Shown here: positions 10,474 through 23,836 of the stretch, one piece after another | How the letters are laid out: every line of letters starts with the position of its first letter | How positions within the stretch are numbered: position 1 is the first letter of the stretch | Assembly: GCA_037447655.1 (NCBI GenBank) | Contig: JBBHKE010001050.1 | Location: 35,001 to 99,000 of the forward strand | DNA from: Zygnema cylindricum | Taxonomy: Eukaryota; Streptophyta; Zygnematophyceae; Zygnematales; Zygnemataceae | Reading direction: 5' to 3' | DNA length: 64,000 nucleotides | Notes under the pieces: model-generated | The model's database searches: none | What the model was told of the DNA's origin: nothing | What the model saw: only the letters and a program-made list of their open reading frames with translations | Program-made: the position numbers and the translations under genes

Positions 10474-10545
10474 CCTGCAGTACTACAGAGAGGAGGAGAG
10501 GGGAGAGGGGAGAGAGGGGGAGAGGGGGAGAAAGGGAGGAATATC
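10474..10545 (-). promoter_or_regulatory. Likely leader-intron acceptor of COX5C
   Basis: On the minus strand a 45-60 base CT-rich tract runs into CTCTCTGTAGTACTGCAG|GCT, with ATG three bases later. Both TGTAG (about 10486) and CTGCAG (10476-10475) could be acceptors. Plant COX5C genes are known to carry an intron in the 5' leader. I could not fix the donor. Confidence 0.5.
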
Positions 10546-11479
10546 ACCTCACGACACTCTTTGCCACGTCACATTTAGGAAGGAAGATGTGTTCAGTTTC
10601 TGCCTTTCTGGGGAATAAGAAACACAGAGAGAGAGAGAAAAAAAAATGAGAAACGTACATTTTTTTTTCCCTTGAATATTGTTCGGTTGTACTGATTCTA
10701 CTTAAGAACAAAATCTCACCAGCAGCTCTGGAAATTATACGGCAGCCATGCAGAGAGACAGGTGGAAGAAAAGTTGAAAAAAGGGTAGGAGAAAAAAAAA
10801 GTAATTATGATAGGAAAAAAGCTTCAGATTTATCTCTAGTCGCCTCTATTTTTTCGAGTGACGTAGAAGTGACATATGATGAATTTGAAAGCAAGGGATC
10901 TGAGCCGTTGATTTTGGCATGCATGCATGGCGATTCTGGCTTTATAAGCGAGCGTTTAAAATATGGTCGTTGATCTATTTTTTCAAATTTTTGCTCTAAT
11001 GAACGTGCATACCTAATCATAGAATTGTATTAAATATTACGAATAAAACCCTATTTTGTTAACATTGACTAATTAACAATGGTGTAAACCACACTTATGG
11101 TATACTTAATCGCAAACTACAATGTTAAAGGTTTTAGCTAAACCACTTTGTAAAGGAAACATCATTTTTTTATTTAATTTTCAAACAACAACATAGATAC
11201 TAGACTTTGTTTTCATTCACGAGTTTAATTTAGCAATGAACCATATCAAAAAGCCAATTATTTTTTTTACCATTCCCTGACACAATTATTCACAATTATT
11301 CTCAGAAAAATCGAACTCAGAAATAGTGTTTAGAGCGATTCCCAAGTTGTCAGAGTACCATGTCGCCTCTCATTTTTGTTTTTCATTTCCTCTAAGTATA
11401 TCTCTACAAATATTACTGGGGCTCGTTTGCATTTGTTTTGCCCATAGTTAGTAGCCGGTTCAAATACAAAGAATTTTGA
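10546..11479. other. Upstream region of COX5C, no other gene seen
   Basis: This should contain the leader exon, intron and promoter of the minus-strand COX5C gene. It holds short GA and A runs (10620-10650, 10790-10800). I see no clear TATA box or second gene. Confidence 0.4.
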
Positions 11480-11712
11480 ATCTTCCATCTCTCCCTCCCT
11501 CCCTAATTCCCTCCCTCCCCAACCTTAAAAAAAAAAATAGTATCAGCGAATTGGGTGGAGAGGGAGGGAAGGAGGGAGAGGGCGAATAGCTCTATCTCTC
11601 CCTTTCCCTCCCTCCACTCCCTCCCCCTCTCTCTCCCTTCCTCGCTCCCTCTCTCTCCCTTCCTTCCTCCCTCTCTCCCTCCCTCTATCTCCCTCTCCCT
11701 CCCCCTCTCTAA
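11480..11712. repeat. Polypyrimidine/polypurine tract with inverted arms
   Basis: A CTCCCT-rich block (11487-11520) is followed by a GGGAGG-rich block (about 11555-11582) and a long CTCCCT block (11596-11709). Pyrimidine and purine blocks on the same strand are mutually complementary, so a hairpin is possible. The ORFs at 11503-11868 are translations of this low-complexity DNA. Confidence 0.9.
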
Positions 11713-11935
11713 ACAAATCGATATTGTTCGCATCGGCACAACCGATATACTGGCAGTATGTCGGATCCGCGCCGTGGCGCATTGGATCGCCACGTCGGTA
11801 TCGGCATATTGGTATCGACACACTGTAAAAAATTTAAAAATCGGATAATTATATTTACATGAAATCATGAATCCCGAAGTTGCGTCGGCTGGGGAAATCG
11901 GTTAATTCAATGCGATATGCATCAGTACATTACAG

Positions 11936-12152
11936 TACACCGTGAATCGCTATTAGCGTCAATAGTTTTTCTGCCACGTTAATCATATTTTTTTCCGTAC
12001 ACTTGGAAAAAGTATAATATTATGCATAGTTATGTTTTTTTTTTTGCCTTTGAACTTTTTTAGAACGGCAATCGAAAGGTACGATCCTTATCTTTCCATC
12101 GCAACCCGTCCGATCAAAAAAAACATTGACACTAATAGCGATTCACGATGTA
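11936..12152. mobile_element. Short TIR element (MITE), CACCGTG family
   Basis: Left end TACACCGTGAATCGCTATTA; right end TAATAGCGATTCACGATGTA. These are nearly perfect inverted ends flanked by or containing TA. The interior shares CAATCGAAAGGTACGATC-like and CGCAACCCGTC segments with the copies at 1580 and 5758. 217 bp, non-coding. Confidence 0.8.
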
Positions 12153-14019
12153 AAGTGGTTCAACTGGGGGCCAAACCCTCCAGGTTGGGTAATACGGTAA
12201 ACCGTAACGTATTTACCGTAACGTATTCAGCGACTCACTTATTTCGTCCCGCATACCGGGAATACCGGCAGATTTTTAGGTTTGAGTTCAGTACGAATTG
12301 AGCCACCTAAAGTTTCTTGTCCGGATTCCTTCTTGAACTTTATACAACAGCAATAGACATCCTAAAAAATTATGAAGGAACGAGCTATGTAATCTTTTTC
12401 CCCTTCGCGTGCTTTAACCTCCGCTCGTTCTTCTTTTTTTCTCTCAATTTGAGCGAAAAGCTCTCCTTTTCCACCTTTGAATTTTGTCCACCAAGTCATC
12501 AGAATGATCACTTTATACCATCATATGTCAGAAAACTGTAAGTAATTCTTCCATTTACTGTCAATGTTGTGAAATGGCAAACTAGGGTTTCACGTTACTA
12601 GCAATGAGAAAATCCCAAACGCTGTTTTGTGGCAGTTTAGAGATACTGAGCTGACACTTACCTGTCCAAACATAGAACGCTAGGTATGTAATATGTGTTC
12701 TGGCACACAGTATGTATTGAACAACTATTTTTTACACATTTTTCACATGCAATGGTCTTCTATTCTCTTTCCTCGTTACCCTTTTCACATTTTGCACATA
12801 TTTTGCTGGAAATAATTAATTTTTTCATACGCAGTGGGAGAGACACCGCTACGCTATACCGTTTGTGTTTTGTTCTACCTTTCTTAACCTACATACAGGA
12901 TCTACTGCCAGATATATGTAACGAATAGGAGTTCCAACTCTATCGAATATTCCTCATACATGGATATTTTTCTGCAAACGCGGTGACTATAGGTTTGCCC
13001 TAGTTGACATATTGCAGATTCTTTCGTAGTATAATTTTTGACATTGTGGTTGACTTCTGGTTCAGTGGCTGGTGCTTAGAGAAACGAAACTTTGACAATA
13101 CATGTGAACCAATCCCAAGGGTCTCAAGGTAAAGTGTTGACCCCCATTTTTTTGACTCGTCCAATGGTTTGCCATCACGCTTTTTTAAACAAGCTTTTTG
13201 TTTTTGTCTCAAATAGGATGTTCTGTAATGACATGCTTCTTCAACCGCAGCTGTTTGTACGTAGACTTTGATATTTTTGCATAAAGATGCACCTCGATAG
13301 AAGTTAATACAAGTCCCTGGTGGAACCACCTGTCTAACATAGCCTCTATATGAAAATAGATGAAATAAAAGATAATCATATGACCCACTGGAAAACCCAG
13401 GGATCCAGTTCCCCAAAAATCTTCGCATTTGAAGAGCAAAGAACTATATCCCAAATGTCATATTTTGCATCAAAGCTTGTGTATCACATTACAGTCTATT
13501 AGATGCATTTGAAATCCAGAACAATATGATTAAGGGAAAGTCCTCGAAAGTCTTAACATGATAAAACATCTCAACCAAACCAATCTCCACACGAAGTGCA
13601 CTCAGTTGTAGCTGACTGTCTGTAATTTAAATATCCCTATCCTTTTGTGTGCAAGACATTCTCTGCACAAACAAGTAATAAGAGCAACTTGACCCTGACA
13701 ATAAACCTCCCCAAACTATAATTTGAACTTCCACACTCCATGAAAAACAACGAAAGGCTTCTAACGCTATGCGTAATCTGTACAATTTCGAAGGCTTCGA
13801 TGCATATCGACAGAAAAATGGTGAATCGAATGAAAGAACAGAAAGAAAGAAAGAAAGAAAGAAAACCACACATGGATATGTGCTTCTGTGACAGTCAAAA
13901 ACCCTTTACAATGGCGCAATACCTGGGACGATCAGCTCTCACAAGGGGAATTGAAGCCAGGAATTTGCACTTCGATCCATTCCAAATCTTTTTTTTTTTG
14001 TCTTCTAGGTAACCTTAGT
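12153..14019. other. Intergenic, 3' side of the oxidoreductase gene
   Basis: The part next to 14020 should include the 3' untranslated region of the minus-strand oxidoreductase. A 142-codon minus-strand ORF at 13000-13428 has no recognisable family and I do not call it a gene. A GAAA microsatellite lies at about 13840-13863 and a T11 run near 13989. Confidence 0.45.
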
Positions 14020-17000
14020 TTAACACAAATCCCCGAGAACTTCCTCAATGAGGACCGGTCGACCTTCTTCGATGGACTTATGACCTGCAACTCCAACTGC
14101 CACAGAGAGAAGTCCTTCTAATAAACCAACAGGAGGTCGTCTCTCTCCTTGCGATCTCGCAGCCTCAATAAACTCAAGATGTTCCAAATAACTAGATCCA
14201 TGGTGCAGACCCTCGTATCTGCATAAATACAGACACCTCGAGTTAGTACCTTTCTTTTTTTGCGAGGCAACTGTCGCGAAAAAATTAACCAAAAGGAATT
14301 AAAATTTGAGCTAAACATCCATCGCAACCATCTAGCGGAGCAACAGCGGTGCAAAAGCAGTGCAAATTCACCCCGTTTGGCCCACTTTCATGAAGTTTAA
14401 GAGAGACTTGTAGCAAAATGAAAGGTCACAAAATTGCGAAGTGTGTTTACTCAAAGTTTCCATTGATGAGGCAAAGCTCTCTAGCTCAAGCTAATTAAGG
14501 AACATTTATCCACACTACAATTTCTTACTTGATTCTTTCATCATGGACATGAATTGTTTGCACTCCGGCTCGCCCTCCTGTCCTGCTACCAATGCGAACC
14601 GTACCATCTGGTACAAACGCCTCTATCTGTGATACAAAGGTTAAAAACCAACATATACAAAAATCATCAATCTTCCTGTTCCATTAGCTAACAATCCATG
14701 AATCGCATACAGAATTTTGTCTCTAACCTCAAAAGTTTTTCAATCTAAGAACAAGGACAAGAACAACTACCCGCCACAAAGTCTCTTCAAACATCACTGT
14801 CAAATCAATTTGGTCATAACAGATATTCAATAACGCCTAGTTTTTGTGAGTTCTCGAACTGCTTCAACAATCAGATGTTGGCCACAAGACACTTTGTAAA
14901 AACATTCAGCAAGCATATTGAGGTGATGCAAAGGCAATATTAGTGGTTGAAGCACAGTTCAAATGTGTGAAAATGCCTGAAAATTATTCCGTCTTATATG
15001 CGCAGTATGCGTGCTTTTTGAGTATAATACGCATAAAATATGGGGCAACAACAAATGGCCAACATTAAGACTATGGGTTGAAGAAAGCAAAGATAATTAT
15101 GGAAGATGGAAGCTGAGGAAATAATAAGAAGATGTCAAAATTGTGTCTTTCTCACCTTTCCTTGATCACCTCCCACAGATATTTCTTGCTCATTACGACT
15201 ACCCTCAGCAAACATACAGAGGTCTAAAAGGCCTCTGGCTCCTCCTTCATACTCCACAATAACGTATGCATTATCCAGAATATCAGGCACCTGTTGATCC
15301 CCCAAAAGTTAACAGGCAGGACCAGAAAAGTCAGCAATACTGCAATTAGAAAAAAAAAAAAAAAAAAAAAAACAACTAGTTTCAGCAGAGCTCAATATTC
15401 CCAAGAATTCCTTGTCACCTCAATCCAGTGACTGCAATGTCGTCACTGGCTAAATTAAAGTTAAATTAAAAATCCAGATTATCAGTTCAAAAGATCGAAG
15501 TAGAAAGAAAATAAAAAGTGACAAACTCCCAACAATCTCCCAAAAAAACTGCAATGTGCATCTCCCTACCAAAAAACCTTGAGGAAATTGCAGTGATACC
15601 ACCGAGTCAAAATAACGACACTAAGTCAAAAACATGAAAGGAACCAACATTCTTCTAGAAGAATAGTTCAGCGAAGAAAAGTTGCCATCGTCAAAAACCA
15701 TTTTAAGAAAATAAAAAAATGTGTCCGTGTTATACAACAAGAGGACGCATAGTCATCATCAACAATGTGAATCAGTGGCTACTGAGATAACCTACACTCA
15801 GATTCCATCTAGGGTAAAAGGATTAAGGAATTACCTGGCCCTCATAATTTTCATTAAGATGGTTGACTGCCTGTGACCCAGAAGCCATGACTCTTATGGG
15901 CTTCTGCCCAACAATAAGGTTCATGAGGTCAAAAAAATGGCAGCACTTCTCTACAAGAGTTCCCCCAGTATTGCGTGAAAATCGATTCCAATTGTTTACC
16001 TGCAAAACAAACGATCCCAAGATCCACAAAGATAAACTATATAAATAATGCGTACAACATAAGTATGCTTCACACTCCTTTGTAAGAAAAAAAATGATGG
16101 TAAAAACAACAACGGCTCTTAACAAACAGGAATCAACCTTATGTCGTGGTAAAACATAAACTGTTTTGTATAGAAGCAAAATGACATTGAAAAAACCCAG
16201 ATGTCAAAAAATACAAAAAAATGCAAATGAAGAGGTTAGAAAGCAGTGTATTTGGGGTCCTCTATAAAAACCTGCAACAAAGACTTAAGAGGAAAGTCAA
16301 ATTGTAAAAGACACTGGCGAACATGAAGGAGGCAATAAAGACTAAAGAAGAAACTTTTTAAAATTTAAGTGGGAGAAAAAGCTAATTGTTCAATTTTCAG
16401 ACAAGTCGAAGGAGAGGAGGAACCACAAAAGCTGGAACAAAACTAATGCAAACGGAAAATTGTTTTGGTGCTCCAGTATGGCCTACCTTTGGAAGGAAAG
16501 GGAAACGATGCTCCCGAATTGCGACCATTCGAACTCGACCAATAGCACCTCTTTTCACTTCAGCGATTAGCCGTGCTACAGCTGGCATGTAGCGGTATTC
16601 TAGCCCCACCTGGACTAAAACATCTGGGCGAGCTGCTGCCGCAGCTACAACCTGTCACATCATTTTTCCAGCACTGAAATTAGCGATCTGACAAAGAAAG
16701 ACTGAGTCAGAAAAAAGACCACAACATTTTCCCAGGGTTGAAACTAACGAACTAAAAGAAAGAATAAGGGAAAACACAAGACCATCAGCTTTGCTGATTG
16801 GACGTTATGATTAATAGCAGGAGGTAGTAGGCTATGCAACAAGAGTATCTTGTGCGTTTTGCACAAACTTGAACAGATCTTGAACAATCTATCAAAGTAC
16901 TGGCAGTTTTTTTTACATTGACTTTGGACGACAAATCAAACGACAGGGAAAAAATTGTGAATTGCAATATTTTTCTGCAGGACTCGGTCACGGGATGATT

Positions 17001-18530
17001 GCAAATAGCTAACATAGCTTCACATTGTTATACAAAAAAGAACCTAAGCAAATAGATCCCGTGAAATGACGAATATAAGCAATAAGAAATTGCGTGCAAT
17101 ATAGTTCCAATGGTTACAATCCGGGAACGCCGGGTACATCGTTGACAGCAAGCATATTTCAGAACGATGGACCAATAAAAAATAAGCTAAGAACATCCAT
17201 GGTCCTACAAATCTATGCAAACAGGAGGAAAGAAGACAACTGTAGCCAGTATAGGCAGTTAAGAGAGCATGACACTCAATCCAAATGCAGAGAATTCACA
17301 CCAACTTTGTGGTAAGCTTCACCGACCTCCTTGCAATCGGTGACATTCGTGCAGAGAGGCTTCTCCACCAGGATATGGTGGGGAGCCGGATGTTGCAATA
17401 TATCGAGCAATATTTCCGCATGTGTCATGTTGGGAGTTGCCACCACAACAACATCACATAATCCACTATCGAGAAGACTGCGGTGGTCACTGAAGACCTG
17501 GAAGGACACGAAGCACAGAAGCAAAACAAAGGACAGGTCGATAAACATAGGCAAAAAGATCCTGGAATATGAGATTGAAAACATTGTCATTTAGAAACAG
17601 CATACTACCACTGTAGAACACGGATCGTCCACAAGTTCCAGAATTAAAATACCAAACGGTTAACCCTGCAGCACATTGCCAAACAGGATAGCCAATAGCA
17701 TCAAATTAAAACACAGCCCTCAGGTTATACTTTAACCTGTCTCAGCTTATTACCAGTTTTGCAAGTTACAGGATATACCATTAAACATTTGGCTGTTTAC
17801 ATCTATCTGCAATATCTAATTCCTGCGGTCTTTAGGAAAACTTTGATGCAAAAGAAATGAAAAAACAAAATAAACATTCTCATGCCAAAACCGCCTTTCA
17901 AACAGCACACATTAAAGTCGCAAACATTTACGAATAATGTTGTATCAGTCAAACACAGATACGTGGAACAAATTAAGAACAATCCAAAACCAATAAGAAA
18001 AACTGCTCATGAGTCGTAATTCAGAAATCGCTCACTTTTAGAGAACTGTTGTTAGCGGCTTTAATAGCTGCCTGTCTCGACGGTCCGTGTGGATCGGCTA
18101 TAGCTGTAATTTTTGCTCCTTCAAGAACTGCAATGTTAAAAACATGTTCGACTCCCATCATTCCAGTCCCAACGATTCCATAACGAACTTCTTTGAGAGC
18201 TGGCACTGCGTCATTCACTCCAGTTGTTGCCTTTGATGATTCCTTTGCCACTTCTGTAAGCGAAAAGCCTGAAAAAGGTTTCAAATGGCTGAAGTTGCAA
18301 AATCCAGTATCCTGACTGTTTCCAACTGTTTGTGACTGTTTGTGATATCTCTCGGAATCTGTATCAGAAGTTGAAGGTGCTGATGATGGTGGTTGAAGAA
18401 TTGCAGAGGCAAGAGTTGCCGAGCTGGCGACACTATAAAGAGCGTCAGATAACAGCTGGCAAGCCTGTCCAGTAACTTGTCGGCAAGCGAAAGATTCAGC
18501 TTCAGAAACTGGAAGTTTGAGAGACGTCAT
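14020..18530 (-). CDS. Gfo/Idh/MocA-family NAD(P)-dependent oxidoreductase, 7 exons
   Basis: Minus-strand exons: 18530-18036, 17497-17306, 16651-16487, 15999-15835, 15290-15156, 14626-14529 and 14218-14020. Together they give 1449 nt, or 482 residues plus TAA. Introns 1-5 are phase 0 and intron 6 is phase 2; all are GT-AG. The donor of intron 2 (AAA|GTTGGT) is weak, but it alone keeps frame with the next exon. Residues 1-113 are a Ser/Thr-rich extension. Residues 115-150 form a Rossmann fold with G-x-G-x-x-G at 121-126 (RYGIVGTGMMG). The family E-K-P motif is at 210-212. LEYRYMP and AIREHRFPFLPK follow, then GGTLVEKCCHFFDL with His305 and Asp308 in the usual catalytic area. These enzymes use NAD(P) to oxidise or reduce sugar-like substrates. 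The substrate here is unknown. A start at Met124 would destroy the Rossmann motif, so the ATG at 18530 is preferred. Confidence 0.92.
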
Positions 18531-20016
18531 ACTTCCTTACAAAAAAGTTATATGCAACAAGACTTATGTCAAACTTAAATTCTCGTGGAATTTACCGAAG
18601 AAGAAATAATGTATGATAAAATAGTCACCGGTCGACAAGTAATTTGTGCATGAGAATATTAAAATTAAATTGGTATTTGAATCAACATATGAACAAAAAT
18701 TGCTTCCTTTCGTTCGATATCTTCAAACCTAAAAGAATTGAAAACCAATGATCACAACAGAAGTGAAACTGTTTACCGCTGTTAAATATATATGCAAGAC
18801 GAAACAGTCTACGCATAGGGTTTCTATTCTGCAAGTAATCGTCGAACCATACAAAACCTTTAAAATGTGACTGAAAATAGACTCAGTATTGCTATGCTTG
18901 GTTGATATGGATGAACCAAACGAGGTTATATTTTCAAAAAGGAAATGTTTCAATCTAGATTTGACTATTACATCTGCTGCAGAAGCTATTCTGGCCGTAA
19001 TATGCTTTTGTAAGATACAAGCCTCGCATTGTACAGTGCTTAGATAAAGTTTTTTAAAGGCATTATTCTGGAAAAATCTTTGCAATTAATTTGTATAAAC
19101 AATCCACGGGCTCTGAGATCCGAAAGAGGCAGTCCAGGAACCGTTACAGTATGTCACGGTTATGTCACGGTATTGGCTAATTTTTCTTTGTCGGATATCA
19201 AATATGTAATATAATTTGGTAAAAGGCGGTGATAGCTTGTGGTTGGCTGTTGAAGATCGAAAAACAAATATTCCACTGGTTGCCACTCTGATTTTTTGTT
19301 AAGAAAGTATTTTGGGAGTAATGTATAAATTTTTGGAGTAAGGAGACTGTTAAAAATGTTTCATTAACGTACAGCGAGCTCCACGAATTTCCTTGAACAA
19401 AATAGAAAACTTTTGCGTACCCAATCACACCATATAATTCACACATGTGAACCGTTAAAGATAACCAATAAGTTTCATTCGTCTATTTAAGCCAGACAAA
19501 AAACAGCTAAAAAACGTAAGATTAAACCTTTTTGTAAAACGCTCTCCAACGGGCAGACTCTGAAAAAAATATATTTACTTCAAATAAACCCGATATTGAA
19601 AAATTTTACGGTGAGATAACCGAAGGTCAGAAGGGGTATAATTCAGATTCGGAGAGGGGTAGTTTGTCTCGATAAACTAGAATCAGACAAAACTTTAAGA
19701 TCCACTAAAGCGCGAATCTCGGAAGAGTGCCGACCGAATACATCCCCCCTAAATTTAAATACATTCCTCCTAGATCCATACAGTCCAGATGCGTTGTATC
19801 TACAACAGGAAAGTGAAGATCTCCCACATGTTTGGGCGGTTGGTCGCAATAAAGTCGCGGATGACCCCTACAGGCAGAGCCACGTCAGATATTGTCGTCA
19901 TCGCAAATATCCACGAGTCCAGATGACACTTCGAATGTGTCGGACACAGAAATCATTTCAAATTCTGACACAGGAAATAGTGTAAGACGATACAGCCCGT
20001 CAGGATTGACAATTGG
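18531..20016. other. Upstream region of the oxidoreductase gene
   Basis: AT-rich, presumably with the promoter and 5' leader of the minus-strand gene near 18531-18730. The ORFs at 18729-19446 (minus) lack domain signals. No other feature is supported. Confidence 0.45.
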
Positions 20017-21226
20017 TGTTCGAACCATAGTTCAAAAGTAGGTGAAATTGTACGCAAAACATACAATATGGCCTTAAGACCGATATTGTATTGGTCTCAA
20101 AATGAAAAATAATATTAACAGGGTTGAGTTGCACATCGAACGATAGAGAATTAAACGTCATGTCTAAGGCTGCGGCCCCATGTAGTTGTAACTTAGCGTA
20201 CTTCGTATTTTAGCGCGGATCAAGTGTCTCTATGTGTTCTCTCGAAATTGGAACTTAAGTTTGTGACGATTGTATACGCCGACAACGCCCGTGATGGTTG
20301 TCACCGTGTACAATCTGTCTTTGCCGCACTGTATATTTCGAAACTTTTTGAAGTGTGGCACAGCACATCGTAATTTTTGAAACATTATGGTATGTCACAT
20401 GTCCTTTTGTGACATCGTAGACGTACAAATATACAACCATGGCTGTACGTCATGCCTTTGCGTTTGCCCCTCCTCTTCGGCCGCCATGAATGGAAATAGA
20501 CTTCTTTAGGCCCATGCAATTTTTACTTTCTTCGCGCGTTTGTTGTATTCTTCCCGACGTCCCTTGGCTCCCGCACGTGCGGTCGCCCTGAGCACTGTGC
20601 CAACCTCCACTGTTGCCGCCAAAGTTGTGTTGCTGGTACTTTCCATGGTGTCGACCCTCCCCATGGCCAAATTGTAAAGGGCGCGACTTTTTTTTTGTTC
20701 AACTGTCGAAATCCGCTCATCTATAAATTTTAATATCTGCTTATGCGTACATGATATACGCATACATATGGATCTTCAGTTCTCTGTGATGCGCTGTTAT
20801 TATTATTATTTTTTTTAATTTCCACCTTTTTTGAACAGTTGACATATGTTCGGTTATAGTGTGATTATACTTACTTTATTAGTATGAAACCTGCCACATA
20901 ACTTCAGAAATAGGCAATAAACTCACAAGCTCACAATTATTTATATATCTGAAACTTCTTCAAGATTTTTTTTTCATAAACTCTTGCAAATCTAGGCAGA
21001 ACGGACCATTAATTGTGCTAATAGATTTACACCTGATTTTATTTAAAATGCCAAACTCTCACACCTAATCTCTATGTCAGTTCCGGTTTAATAACCCTAA
21101 ATTGGGAGGGGAGATGATAGGTGTAAATATCTCTGAAGTAACTAGTTGCAATTTACCAATTAGTTATGTTTAGCTGAAGATATCATATACTCTACATTAT
21201 ATATTTAAGGAATATAAAGTACATTA

Positions 21227-21436
21227 TAGCTTCCTCTCCCTCCCCTCCTCTCCCCGCCTCTTCCCGACCCCCCCTTCCCTCCTTACACTCCATCTCCTTC
21301 CCCCCCCTCCTCCTCCTCCCTCCTCCTCCTCCTCCCTCCTCTCCCTCCTCCTCCCTCTCCCTCCTCTTCCCTCCTCCCCCCTCCTCCTCCCTCCTCTCCC
21401 TCCTCTCCCTCCTCCTCCCTCCACCCTCCTCCCCCG
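21227..21436. repeat. CT-rich CTCCTCCCT microsatellite, about 200 bp
   Basis: A nearly pure pyrimidine strand of TCC/CCCT units. The minus-strand ORF here is Gly/Arg/Glu low-complexity translation only. Confidence 0.95.
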
Positions 21437-22950
21437 TCCGCTCTCTATTTCTCTATTGACTCTGCATCTGGACCTTTCTTACAATTCTGAGAATGTGATT
21501 GGACATGAGCGTCTATCGACAATCTTCGTCTACATAATGCCGTGTACTATAAAACTGGCCTTTTGATGTAATGTCCTACGAGAAAGCAGTCACATGGGAA
21601 GCACCCATATGAGAAGCACAGACAGTTGATTTGATAATCCTACATTAAACCACATATGTATATTTTCTTATCATCATCATCATGAAGATAATCGTGAATC
21701 TTTTAGTTCATCAGCTAAATCAGGCTTATGTGACATGTGACAAGAACAAATCTTGAAAAGGATAAAAACATGAAAACAAAAAAACCTAAAACAGGCTGGA
21801 AGGTGTTGGTCCACCGGATTGGGAGCTGAACTATCTCTATAGCTAGCTCAAGCTATTGACCACAAACTTTATTCAAAGCCGAGAAGTAAAACAGAAAATG
21901 CCCATCTGCCAGACTAACCCGTCGAATATAATCACCAAAAGAACAGAGGCCTCCCTCCCAAGTCTTTGAGACAGCCTCCCCCACCCGACTCATCACCACA
22001 AGAAGATAATGTTACTATAAACAACCAACAAGTAAACACTAACCACGATGGAGAAAAAACTTCAAAAAAGGTCCATACACCTCAAGCGACTTCAATGAAT
22101 AATAATTCAAATAAGACAAGTCAATTGGACGCAATCATCATGTCGTATAAACAAACATGGAAAATTACAAATTTAACTTTCTCTTATTTTTACTAAATAA
22201 ATGAGCTTACAAAGCTCTTCCCTGCCGACATGAAGGTTTTGAGCAATTCCACCCACGATTGTCAAGACCACGTTGAGAAACTCCTTCCAAAAAACAATTG
22301 CAATTACTTTTCAACTCGTAAAAGTAATATCCAGACACAGCCAGACACTGCCAAACTCTTCCTCTTCTTGTTGATGTTATCAATAACATAAAACTTATCT
22401 ATGTGGAAAAATCTCACGTTGGCCTACATCAACAACCTGAAACTATTTAACTGTTTCATCGTGAAACAAAAATCCCTTTAGGCCTCCATCGGCAGTATTT
22501 AGCTCAGTGTCTCTAGAACAGCTAGCAACAAGTCGCTTTGCTCCAACTTCCCGACAGAGATAGGGATGTAGTCCTTGAGCTCTGGATTGTTGTAATGTTG
22601 AACCATGACACCTTGTCGAGCTAATTTTGCATGTATGCCCAAAATTGTATCTTAGGCTGGCCTATTAGAGCCATTCTCAAAAAAAGTAAATGCCTAACTT
22701 TCACAAGGTTCATCACTAGTTTTTTTTATCTTGCACACAGAAGTCAACTATGTCCACCTCGGAAGTCAAGTAACAAATATGCCACATATCAATCGACGAA
22801 GGCCACTGTAGACAAAACTACATTTTATCATAACAAGGTTGTTATTTGAAGCAACAGTTTACCCATGGTATCTACACTTTATTCATTGTTTGAAGTTAGC
22901 AAGAGAAGAAGCAAGATAAAGAGTTGACCATGGAGATTTGATTCAACAAG

Positions 22951-23410
22951 AAAATAGAAAACTGAAACAGAGCAAAAAAAATGTTTTTTTATTTTGTTTT
23001 AAACTACATGTTTGGATTTAACCTACAAAAGGTAGACGGACAAAAACGGATTGGAAATATATTTACTGAACGCAAAACTGAATCACCAACTGAAACTGAA
23101 GACGGATTCCACGGATAATGTGGAATAGAGTAAAGTAGTTTGAAATATTTAGTGTGACTTTGACAAGTGGGAGGAGATGGAAAGAGTAACATATATGGAG
23201 AAAGTGAGAACGATTACTTAGACTTTAGTTTGGACCAAAATTGTAGTGGAGGAAATTAGGAAACTGAAATAGAGCAGAAAAAATGTTTTTTCGGTTTTAA
23301 ACTACAGGTTTGGATTTGTCCTAGAAAAGGTAGACGGACAAAATTAGATTGGAAATGGATATAGAGAAATCAAAACTGAATCAACAACTGAAACTGAAAA
23401 CGAAATACAT
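22951..23410. repeat. Direct repeat, about 145 bp units about 300 bp apart
   Basis: The block starting AACTGAAACAGAGCAAAAAA (about 22957) and containing GGTAGACGGACAAAA recurs at about 23261 (AACTGAAATAGAGCAGAAAA, GGTAGACGGACAAAA) and ends in CAACTGAAACTGAA in both. It lies in non-coding DNA inside the Harbinger-like element. Confidence 0.75.
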
Positions 23411-23758
23411 GATGTAAATTTAATTATCATTTGAAAACATAATTTAAACTGAAATATGACAAAATATAGTAAAAAAAATGGAAAATTGAAGCTCTAAACA
23501 ACAACAAAGTTTAGAAAGCAAATATCACAAAGTATAATCTTCAAAAAAATGAAAGCATATCAGATCTAAATCCTTGAATACCACTCAAATAATAGTAATA
23601 TTAGCTTTACACTAAAAACAGTCCAAAAATGTTTCAAAACTACTACGTAATGGATCTTAAAACAACAAAAAGGTTCAAAAAATATAATATGAAAAGGAAT
23701 AATTGAGTTTTTTTCTTGACAGAAGACGATATTTTAGAAAACTGCAACTGAAACATGT

Positions 23759-23836
23759 AACTAAGGTCGACAAAGAATCTGCATGAAAAACTGAATTAAC
23801 TAAGGTCGACAAAGAATCTGCATGAAAAACTGAATT
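23759..23836. repeat. Perfect tandem duplication of 39 bp
   Basis: The unit begins AACTAAGGTCGACAAAGAAT and ends GAAAAACTGAATT. It is present twice with no difference, which suggests a recent slippage or repair event. Confidence 0.9.

Noticed and set aside
13000-13428. 142-codon minus-strand ORF downstream of the oxidoreductase
   Set aside because: No recognisable domain, AT-rich chance-like composition, and it overlaps a second unrelated ORF. It is more likely 3' flank or untranslated region.
20506-20763. 85-codon minus-strand ORF in GC-rich DNA
   Set aside because: The composition is gene-like, but there is no family, no splice evidence and no conservation to cite. Mentioned under the Harbinger-like element as a possible captured fragment.
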